IMG/VR virus record: IMGVR_UViG_3300034236_000020
Location: 1-45,030 of that record
DNA length: 45,030 nt
Origin: a virus
Strand: one strand, 5' to 3'
Shown here: positions 38,342 to 45,030 of the stretch, piece by piece
How positions within the stretch are numbered: position 1 is the stretch's first letter
How the letters are laid out: each line of letters opens with the position of its first letter
Translations under genes and position numbers: made by a program
Notes under the pieces: model-generated
Seen by the model: the letters and a program-made list of their open reading frames with translations, nothing else
Told to the model about the DNA's origin: nothing
The model's database searches: none

Positions 38342-39550
38342 ATGCGATCCCCTTATGAATCAATCAACCGCTCAACGCCGATCGATTATCCAGCACTTAA
38401 CAAGCTACTCGACAAGGCGAAAGTAGCGCTGATGGTCAACGCGAACAGCACGTTCTTCACAACGATCCTGTTCAGCATGAAATTCATGTGGGATGAGAGC
38501 TGCCAGACTGCATGGACCACTGGTCTGCGTTTGGGATTCTCTCCTCATTTCTTTCTTTGGCTTACTCCGGAGGAGCGTGTATTTGTGCTTGTACATGAGT
38601 GCTGCCATCCAGCCTATATGCACATTGATCCTTTCCGCAAAGGTACGCGTGACCATCGCATGTGGAATGCGGCTGCCGATCATGTCATCAACTTGATGCT
38701 GAAAGCTCAAGGGTTCACCATGCCACCGATCGGCTTAGCTGATGATCGCTTCATTGGCCTGGCTACTGAACAGGTCTACAAGACTCTCATGGATGAACAA
38801 GATCAAGGTTTACCACCACCAGCTCTTGGCGATATGGAAGACATTCGTGATCCTGGTGATGAAGCTGGTGCTGATGGTAACCAGATGTCTAAAGCTGATG
38901 TCAAGCGTGCGTTGGATGACATCCTCATCCGTGCACAAGTTGAGTCACGCATGCAAGGTGACTCACCTGGCAGCATCCCTGGTGAGATTGAACTCTATCT
39001 CGATAAGCTGCTCAATCCAAAATTACCATGGCAGCAGATCCTTCGCAAATGGCTAAAGGAACTCGGCAAGTACGACTACAGCTTTAAAAAGCCCAACCGT
39101 CGTTTCTTCCCACAGTATTACCTACCATCGTTGTGGAGTGAAGGCGCCATGGTCGACTTCCAAGCCTGGGTTGATATCTCCGGATCAGAAACCGATGCTG
39201 ACTTTCTTCGCTTCATCTCTGAGCTGCATGGCATCTTGAAGATGATGATGCCCAAGAAAATTGAGCTTGGCCAGTTCGATACCTGCATCCAGTCGATCAC
39301 GACAGTCAAGAACGTTATGGACCTGGCCAATGTGGAATTCCATGGCCGCGGTGGTACCAACATTACTGACGTACTGGACCACATCGAAAAGACCAAACCC
39401 AAGGTAGCCATGGTCTTCAGTGATGGTGGCTTCAGACATGATCGTGCCGAAGTCAAAGGTGTCAACGTGCTGTGGATGATCCATGACAATCCAGGTTGGA
39501 CAGCACCATTCGGTAAGGTCGTTCATTACAACACGTTCGACAAGGAATAG
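38342..39550 (+). CDS. metallopeptidase-like plus VWA-domain protein (N4 gp25-like)
   Basis: 402 residues. The N-terminal domain has HECCH (85-89) and AADH near residue 113, the pattern of DUF2201-type putative metallopeptidases. A Gly/Asp-rich middle follows (DPGDEAGADGNQ). The C-terminal VWA-like domain has the MIDAS start DISGS (278-282) and MVFSDGGF as the last metal strand. It pairs with MoxR, which would open or load the VWA protein using ATP. Whether it cleaves proteins is unknown. Confidence 0.85.
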   Translation: MRSPYESINRSTPIDYPALNKLLDKAKVALMVNANSTFFTTILFSMKFMWDESCQTAWTTGLRLGFSPHFFLWLTPEERVFVLVHECCHPAYMHIDPFRKGTRDHRMWNAAADHVINLMLKAQGFTMPPIGLADDRFIGLATEQVYKTLMDEQDQGLPPPALGDMEDIRDPGDEAGADGNQMSKADVKRALDDILIRAQVESRMQGDSPGSIPGEIELYLDKLLNPKLPWQQILRKWLKELGKYDYSFKKPNRRFFPQYYLPSLWSEGAMVDFQAWVDISGSETDADFLRFISELHGILKMMMPKKIELGQFDTCIQSITTVKNVMDLANVEFHGRGGTNITDVLDHIEKTKPKVAMVFSDGGFRHDRAEVKGVNVLWMIHDNPGWTAPFGKVVHYNTFDKE

Positions 39551-39552
39551 AC

Positions 39553-39750
39553 ATGAAATGCGCTCATTGCAATGACACAGGCAGCCTTACTAAACTTTTA
39601 TGGGGTTCATTAGATTGCGTGTACTGCAATGCGGCTATTGAACGTGCAACATTAAATGAATGGGGTGAAAAAGTAACCCCTAATGTAGATGAAATAGATC
39701 TCTGGTTAATTTACCTGCATGGTAAAGAAACCACTCAAACCAAGGAATAA
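39553..39750 (+). CDS. zinc-finger-like protein (65 aa)
   Basis: Two CxxC pairs (C3-C6 and C22-C25; KCAHC and CVYC) in the first 25 residues predict one zinc site of DnaJ-like or ribbon type. Starts 2 bases after the VWA stop. Acidic C-terminus. Possibly an accessory of the helicase that follows 6 bases later. Confidence 0.7.
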   Translation: MKCAHCNDTGSLTKLLWGSLDCVYCNAAIERATLNEWGEKVTPNVDEIDLWLIYLHGKETTQTKE

Positions 39751-39756
39751 GAACAC

Positions 39757-41085
39757 ATGAGCACATATACCCATGATGACTTCGATAATGACGATGAAGA
39801 TTCCATCAACGATACACCAACACCTCAAGACGGACCAAAACCTGCAACCTTCACACTGAGCGAGGACCAGGAAAAGGCTAAGGACATGTTCATCAATTTC
39901 CTGCTCAGCCCACAAGAGCAGGTACTTGTCTTGCAGGGATACGCCGGCACTGGCAAATCCACATTGGTCAAGTCCTTAATGGACAACATGCCAAAGTATT
40001 TGAAGATGGCCAAAGTCGTGAACCCATCCATGTTCGAGTACCAGGTACAGCTTACTGCCACCACTAACAAGGCGGCCGAAGCACTGGCACAAATCACCGG
40101 CCAGGAAGTACGGACCATTCATAGCTTTCTTGGCTTGCGTGTGTCTAAGGATCCTCGCACTGGTCAAAGCGAATTGATCCCTCGGGACAATACACCTGAG
40201 CATGGCTACATCCTGATCATTGATGAAGCCAGCATGATCGACAGTAACCTGCTGTCAATCATTTTTGCGAAGACGACCAACTGCAAGATCATGTTCATCG
40301 GTGATCCTGCACAGCTCCCGCCAGTGAAGTACAGCAGCACTCCGGTATTCAATGCTGGCTTCAAAACAGCAAAGCTGGAAAAGGTCATGCGTCAGGCTGA
40401 AGGCAATCCGATCATCCAGCTGGCTACGCAATTCCGTGAGACAGTCAGTACTGGTATCTGGACCAACTTCACGCCGGACGGCCATCACATCGTGCATACC
40501 AATCGAAGCAATTTTGAAGACCTCATCATTGCTGAATTTACTCGACCTGATTGGCGTCACCGGGATAGCAAAGTGCTGGCCTGGCGTAACGAAACAGTCC
40601 TGAACTACAACCATGCGATCAACAAGCAAATCTCCGGCACACCGCATTTCAACGAAGGTGATTATGCGGTCTGCAACAAGTTCGTCCAATGCGGGAAGAA
40701 CGGCATCAAAACTGATCAGATGGTGTACATCACCACTATCGAAGATGAAGTTGTCTACAAGGACGTTGTAGGAAATTGGGTGACCCTCGATTACATGAAT
40801 CGTTGTTTCTTCCCTCGCTCATTGGCGGCCAAGAACGAACGTGTCAAGCATGCCAAAATTCACGATGACATCGGCTTGCTGCGTGAGATTGAAGATCGCT
40901 GGATTGACTTACGTGCAGCGTTCGCACAAACCCTTAACAAAAGCCAAGGCAGTACATACGACAAGGTGTTTATCGACCTTGATGATGTAAGCCGCTGCAA
41001 CATGGGTGACTTGATCGCTCGGCTACTGTATGTCGGCGTCTCACGCGCTCGATATCACGTTTACCTTACCGGGGATTTCGGATGA
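39757..41085 (+). CDS. SF1B helicase, Dda/RecD2-like (N4 gp37 position)
   Basis: 442 residues. Motif I is GYAGTGKST (near 65-73), motif Ia TATTNKAAEAL, motif II IIDEAS (near 151), motif III GDPAQLPPV, and motifs V/VI LNKSQGSTYDKV and LLYVGVSRAR at the C-terminus. This is the 5'-3' SF1B type used at phage replication forks. The first 30 residues are acidic and probably disordered. It overlaps the next gene as ATGA. Confidence 0.9.
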   Translation: MSTYTHDDFDNDDEDSINDTPTPQDGPKPATFTLSEDQEKAKDMFINFLLSPQEQVLVLQGYAGTGKSTLVKSLMDNMPKYLKMAKVVNPSMFEYQVQLTATTNKAAEALAQITGQEVRTIHSFLGLRVSKDPRTGQSELIPRDNTPEHGYILIIDEASMIDSNLLSIIFAKTTNCKIMFIGDPAQLPPVKYSSTPVFNAGFKTAKLEKVMRQAEGNPIIQLATQFRETVSTGIWTNFTPDGHHIVHTNRSNFEDLIIAEFTRPDWRHRDSKVLAWRNETVLNYNHAINKQISGTPHFNEGDYAVCNKFVQCGKNGIKTDQMVYITTIEDEVVYKDVVGNWVTLDYMNRCFFPRSLAAKNERVKHAKIHDDIGLLREIEDRWIDLRAAFAQTLNKSQGSTYDKVFIDLDDVSRCNMGDLIARLLYVGVSRARYHVYLTGDFG

Positions 41086-41309
41086 AAAAGCCAAAGTACT
41101 TATTAATGGTCACTGACATGGACTGCATCATGGCGGTGTTAGTTAAACCATCCATTGCTGATGAACTCGGCAATGACAACGATTCAATCCTGCAGTACAT
41201 CAGTGAACAGAATGACGATGAGATCTGCAACAGTATCACTGAGATCATCAACAAAGTTCAGATGGACAACGTGATCATTGTAGGTGAATATCTGGGGGCG
41301 ATTTACTAA
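41082..41309 (+). CDS. hypothetical acidic protein (75 aa)
   Basis: The start overlaps the helicase stop, and the stop overlaps the next start as TAATG. Acidic and mostly helical (SIADELGNDNDSILQYI). Coupling on both sides suggests a replication accessory role, but no motif is visible. Confidence 0.65.
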   Translation: MKKPKYLLMVTDMDCIMAVLVKPSIADELGNDNDSILQYISEQNDDEICNSITEIINKVQMDNVIIVGEYLGAIY

Positions 41310-41839
41310 TGAACACCAGCACATCACCCCGTCTTAGTCCTGTAACTAAGCAGATCATCAAGGTCAATCTTGAGCATGTCATGTACGCCAACACTAAGCG
41401 TCGTGAACAGACCAAGCTACAGGAAATCAGCACTAAGAACATGGTGCTGTGCCGGTACTCTCACAACTCATTCAGCTACAAGGGTGAGTACTACTGTTTT
41501 GAGTCCAATCCACTACGTTACAAGAATCAACGTCTCATGGCCGATCTTCAACCGGTCATGGATAAGTGGTTAGACGACAAACAAAACATTGAGTACAACG
41601 AGATGCCATTTGTGAACGGCTTCTTCAACAAAGTCCTCAATGCCAGTAATAGTGTAGAGGACTATCGCTTGTTGCTCCCTGACTGTGTTCATCGAGCTAT
41701 AAACCTAGTGCCCTGGGGTGAAGGTGAAATCTTCCCTCGTGAACTCAGTGATGAAAAAATTGCTGAATTCAAGGCTGCTCATGCTAACTGGATCATGTTG
41801 CTCAAAAAACGAATGATCCTTGACCTGGTAACCACGTAG
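41309..41839 (+). CDS. hypothetical protein (176 aa)
   Basis: A basic N-terminal half (ANTKRREQTKLQEI), then aromatic (YKGEYYCFESNPLRYKNQ), then acidic. Its position between helicase and DNA polymerase matches unnamed N4 genes of similar size. No catalytic motif recognised. Confidence 0.65.
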   Translation: MNTSTSPRLSPVTKQIIKVNLEHVMYANTKRREQTKLQEISTKNMVLCRYSHNSFSYKGEYYCFESNPLRYKNQRLMADLQPVMDKWLDDKQNIEYNEMPFVNGFFNKVLNASNSVEDYRLLLPDCVHRAINLVPWGEGEIFPRELSDEKIAEFKAAHANWIMLLKKRMILDLVTT

Positions 41840-41851
41840 AAAGGAAACATA

Positions 41852-42052
41852 ATGGCCAACAAAAATGTCTTGCACTTGCCTGAAATTGGCCTCAAGGTCG
41901 AGCAGGCAGGTGGCCGTAAGAAATTGTTTACGGTCACCTATGGCAAACAGGTGCAGTCTAATCTGCCCTATGCTCGTGCGGCTGAGGAATTTGGCCGCTG
42001 TTTTTTCCACGCTCTGGCTTGCCAGGGACATCTTGACAACGACGGAGAATAA
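41852..42052 (+). CDS. hypothetical protein (66 aa)
   Basis: The ribosome binding site AAAGGAAAC precedes the ATG. A small basic, beta-rich protein with an amphipathic C-terminal helix (ARAAEEFGRCFFHAL). Ends 5 bases before the DNA polymerase start. No motif recognised. Confidence 0.65.
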   Translation: MANKNVLHLPEIGLKVEQAGGRKKLFTVTYGKQVQSNLPYARAAEEFGRCFFHALACQGHLDNDGE

Positions 42053-42057
42053 TTTCC

Positions 42058-44754
42058 ATGCGACATCAAATATTCGAGCCGTCACCCAGCGGCAAGTATC
42101 GCGTCGCCCTGCTTATGAAGGGTTCGGCATTCAAGAAAGCTGAGTTGCAAAAAAACTACGTATCAAAATTAGCCGCGCACGGTTTAACATCGAATAACGT
42201 TGTCGCCTTTACACTGGAGTACAATTCGCTTGGGAAGGCTCCTGTGAAGCATATCAAGGAATACCTTGAGTTGCTGCTTCCGGAGCTGAACTCCCTTTCT
42301 ACTGAGTATCTCTATTGCTCAGACAGCAACTTCTTCAAGGTGCTAGTTGGCCAAACCAAGGCTGACATTCACGCTGGCTACGTCCTCCCCTGCAGTATCA
42401 AAGGCTATGAGCACATGCAAATTGTGCTGGGCCTGAACTACAACCAGCTGATCTACGATCCCTCATTGCTTAACAAGCTCGATGCCAGCTTGTTTGCATT
42501 GGCTTCTCATGCCACTGGTGGCTATCAAGCACCCGGTACCGGGATCATCCAGCAGGAAATCTATCCAGAAGCCCTCAGTTCGATCCAGGCGGCCTTAGAA
42601 GCTCTGCATGACTACCCTGTGTTGGCTGCCGACATTGAAGCCTTCTCGCTGCGTTTTAACGAGGCTGGCATCGGTACGATCGCTTTTGCCCCTGATACTG
42701 GCCGGTTTGTTGCTTTCGCTTGCGATTACAGACCGAATACCATGGCTATGGCTGGCGTACAAGGCCAGGAGGAGCGTAGAAAAGAGCACGGCAGGTTTGT
42801 ACCCAACCCAGAGGTTAGAGCGGCCCTGAAGGCGTTTTTCACGTCCTATAAGGGTCGTCTGATCTGGCACAGTGCTGGTTACGACGTCAAAGTGATTATT
42901 TACACACTTTGGATGAAGACTCCAGACGATACGGCTGGTCTGCTTGAAGGACTGGAGATCATGTACCGGCTTGATGGTCATGGCATTGACGACACCAAGA
43001 TCATCACCTACCTGGCTACAAACAGCACGGCTGGCAATATCCTGGGCCTTAAAGCCAATGCCCAAGAGTTCGCCGGTAACTGGGGCAAGGAAGACATTAA
43101 GGATATCAAGCTGATACCTCTTCCTGAGTTGCTTCGGTATAACGGTGTGGATTGCCTGTCTACCAACTTCGTTCATGCTAAGTACTGGGGTCGCATGGTG
43201 GCTGATCAGCAGCTGGAGCTGTATCACAACTTTATGATGCCAAGCCAGAAAGTAATCACTCAAATCGAGCTGACTGGTATGCCAATGAGTCGGACCAAGA
43301 TCGATGAGATTGAGGTCAAGCTTACTGCTATCGATGCTGCCTACCAGGCGGTTGTACGTAAACAACCGATCGTGGCCAAGTTTGAAGACTGGAAGACAGA
43401 GCAGCTGTGGCAGAAGGACTACGAAGAGCGTCGTGATAAAGCCAAGAATCCTGACAAAATTCAGCATAAGGATCGAGCTACATTCCCTCAGCATGTGTTT
43501 AACCCTGGTTCTGGGCCGCAGCTGCAAATACTGCTGTACAAAATGCTTGGGCTGCCGGTAGTAGATACGACGGAAACCGGTCTACCATCCACCGGTGAAG
43601 ATACGCTGACCAAGCTGCTCGATCATCCGATCGGCGTAGCTAACAAAGCGCTGATCGAAGCACTGATTGGTATCAGTCAGGTCAGTACTATCCTGTCTAC
43701 GTTCGTACCAGCATTCAAACGAGCCATTGATCGTGATGGCAGTGGTATTGTCTGGCTTCATGGGAACTTCAACGTTGGTGGTACGGTCTCTGGCCGGCTC
43801 AGTTCATCTGACCCTAACCTGCAGAACATTCCAGCCAAGTCCATCTTCGCTAAGCTGATCAAGGAAGCTTTCATGGGTCCAGCTGGCTGGATCTTTGCTG
43901 GTGCTGACTTCAATTCACTTGAAGACATGATCTCAGCGTTGACTACCAAGGATCCAAACAAACTGAAAGTTTATACCGATGGCTTCGATGGTCATTGCCT
44001 GCGAGCGGCGTACTATTACCGCGACCAGCTAATGCACATCGACGTGAACGATCCTGTGTCAGTGAACAGCATCAAAAAGACGCACGAGGATCTACGTCAA
44101 GAATCGAAGATCCCAACCTTCGCATTGACCTACCAGGGCACCCATCACACGTTGATGAAGAATCTGGGTTGGCCACAAGAGAAAGCTCAGCGCATCGAGC
44201 TCAACTACCACCAGATGTATGTAGTCTCTGACCAGTATGTGCAAAGCAAGTTGAAAGATGCAACGATCACTGGTCACGTTACTGTGGCCTTTGGCTTGCG
44301 TGTCCGGACACCATTGCTGGGTCAGACAATCTGGGGTGCAGCTCGTACTCCATACCAGGCCGCAGCTGAAGGTCGTACAGCCGGTAATGCACTGGGTCAG
44401 TCTTACTGCATGTTGACCAGCCGATCCATGATCGACTTCATGCAGAAGGTATGGGCATCACCATACCGGTTAGACATCAAGCCATGTGCAATGATTCACG
44501 ATGCCAACTATGTGCTGTTCCGGGAAGATCCGGACATTGCTGAATGGGTTAATCGTGAGCTCATCCTCAGTATGCAATGGCAGAAGCTTCCAGAAATTCA
44601 GCACCCTACTGTGAAGCTTGGGGCTGCACTAGAAATCTTCTGGCCAAGTTGGGCTAATCCAATCACCTTACCTAACAACGCAACAGCCGATGAAATCGTG
44701 GTTGTGTGTATGAAGGGTAAGCACGACTATCTCAATCCAAAACCTAAACCATGA
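42058..44754 (+). CDS. DNA polymerase, family A (N4 gp39-like)
   Basis: 898 residues. Residues 1 to about 185 are an extra N-terminal domain of unknown fold (contains YLYCSDSNFFKVLVG). The 3'-5' exonuclease follows: D192/E194 (ADIEAFS), D276 (HSAGYD) and Y361/D365 (YNGVD). Polymerase motif A is ADFNSLE with D617 and E622, motif B is R680xxxK684 ... F688 ... Y692, and motif C is H814-D815-A816 where most family A enzymes have HDE. No 5'-3' exonuclease is present. It replicates the phage genome, probably with the helicase upstream and the SSB outside the window. Confidence 0.95.
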   Translation: MRHQIFEPSPSGKYRVALLMKGSAFKKAELQKNYVSKLAAHGLTSNNVVAFTLEYNSLGKAPVKHIKEYLELLLPELNSLSTEYLYCSDSNFFKVLVGQTKADIHAGYVLPCSIKGYEHMQIVLGLNYNQLIYDPSLLNKLDASLFALASHATGGYQAPGTGIIQQEIYPEALSSIQAALEALHDYPVLAADIEAFSLRFNEAGIGTIAFAPDTGRFVAFACDYRPNTMAMAGVQGQEERRKEHGRFVPNPEVRAALKAFFTSYKGRLIWHSAGYDVKVIIYTLWMKTPDDTAGLLEGLEIMYRLDGHGIDDTKIITYLATNSTAGNILGLKANAQEFAGNWGKEDIKDIKLIPLPELLRYNGVDCLSTNFVHAKYWGRMVADQQLELYHNFMMPSQKVITQIELTGMPMSRTKIDEIEVKLTAIDAAYQAVVRKQPIVAKFEDWKTEQLWQKDYEERRDKAKNPDKIQHKDRATFPQHVFNPGSGPQLQILLYKMLGLPVVDTTETGLPSTGEDTLTKLLDHPIGVANKALIEALIGISQVSTILSTFVPAFKRAIDRDGSGIVWLHGNFNVGGTVSGRLSSSDPNLQNIPAKSIFAKLIKEAFMGPAGWIFAGADFNSLEDMISALTTKDPNKLKVYTDGFDGHCLRAAYYYRDQLMHIDVNDPVSVNSIKKTHEDLRQESKIPTFALTYQGTHHTLMKNLGWPQEKAQRIELNYHQMYVVSDQYVQSKLKDATITGHVTVAFGLRVRTPLLGQTIWGAARTPYQAAAEGRTAGNALGQSYCMLTSRSMIDFMQKVWASPYRLDIKPCAMIHDANYVLFREDPDIAEWVNRELILSMQWQKLPEIQHPTVKLGAALEIFWPSWANPITLPNNATADEIVVVCMKGKHDYLNPKPKP

Positions 44755-44767
44755 AAGGAAGCAGAGT

Positions 44768-44899
44768 ATGAAAAAATTTACCTACACCCTGATTTGTATT
44801 GCAGCCATCCTGGCTAGCATTTTCTACTCTGCTTCCCGTGGCACCAAAGGCCAGCAGACGGATTATTTTCAACGTGTTTCAACAACGAGGGTGACATGA
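44768..44899 (+). CDS. small membrane-anchored protein (43 aa)
   Basis: The ribosome binding site AAAGGAAGCAGAG precedes ATG 44768. MKKF is followed by a hydrophobic helix (about residues 5-21) and then a polar tail. It looks like a signal anchor; there is no lipobox. Its stop overlaps the next start as ATGA. Confidence 0.55.
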   Translation: MKKFTYTLICIAAILASIFYSASRGTKGQQTDYFQRVSTTRVT

Positions 44900-45030
44900 A
44901 CAATAAAGACTATAAAGAAGTAGCCATGAAGACTGCTGAAATCATCATGGAGATTATTAACAAGCCACTGGCTGTCCCATTTTCAGAAAACAAAGCCAAA
45001 GTAAAGATGGCTGTTTTAGAACAACTCATG
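44896..45030 (+). CDS. 5' part of a hypothetical protein, cut by the window edge
   Basis: ATG 44896 overlaps the previous stop by 4 bases, and the frame is open for 45 codons to the end of the window. The visible part is helical and charged (DYKEVAMKTAEIIMEIINKP). The rest lies outside the window. Confidence 0.6.
   Translation, partial: MNNKDYKEVAMKTAEIIMEIINKPLAVPFSENKAKVKMAVLEQLM

Noticed and set aside
42595-43527. 310-codon minus-strand frame opposite DNA polymerase
   Set aside because: It lies wholly inside the polymerase exonuclease region, and no other leftward gene lies nearby.
1-45030. CRISPR array, insertion sequence or integrase
   Set aside because: No regularly spaced repeats, no transposase or integrase motifs and no att-like duplications were seen; consistent with a strictly lytic phage.

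Overview
The window is a stretch of an N4-like podovirus genome (family Schitoviridae, formerly the N4-like viruses). Three things show this together: a 3430-residue virion RNA polymerase (vRNAP) gene, a second T7-like RNA polymerase split into two polypeptides (RNAPII), and a leftward late block in the N4 order (vRNAP, gp51-gp58, portal gp59, gp67, large terminase gp68, gp69). The host cannot be fixed from sequence alone; a gammaproteobacterium is likely because the vRNAP carries an FtsK-gamma domain of gammaproteobacterial type. N4 gene numbers used here are assignments by position, size and motif; no alignment was run.

Layout. Bases 1-2112 hold the end of the rightward middle genes: a partial gene, a DUF-type protein, a 59-residue membrane protein, a compact multi-branched RNA, a tRNA-Tyr-like gene, one small protein, two degenerate tRNA-like elements and a terminator. 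Bases 2115-27952 are the leftward late block: vRNAP, ejection proteins, capsid, scaffold, portal, gp67-like protein, terminase, small membrane protein and terminase-small-like protein. It is interrupted only by a rightward dUTPase at 24173. Bases 27953-28204 are the divergent gap where, on the N4 map, the two physical genome ends with their direct terminal repeats should lie, so the contig is probably circularised or permuted. Bases 28205-33979 are the early region: small proteins, a macro-domain protein and the two RNAPII subunits, under four matching hairpin promoters for the vRNAP and ending at a strong terminator. Bases 34009-45030 are middle genes: a HTH protein, small proteins, a MoxR ATPase plus a metallopeptidase/VWA protein with an HNH endonuclease between them, a Dda/RecD-type helicase, a family A DNA polymerase and two small genes at the window edge.

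How they work together. The injected vRNAP reads the hairpin promoters and makes RNAPII, RNAPII reads the middle (replication) genes, and in N4 the host polymerase with the phage SSB then reads the late genes. The four promoters share a TCC loop, an ATG after the stem and a GTG at the predicted start site.

Most noteworthy: the vRNAP has an FtsK-gamma winged helix in front of the polymerase, a natural Tyr-to-Phe change at the residue equivalent to T7 RNAP Y639, and a zincin-like HELTH motif behind the polymerase. Also noteworthy are the unidentified structured RNA at 1005-1159, tRNA-like elements with abnormal loops, and a dUTPase that lacks the motif V phenylalanine.
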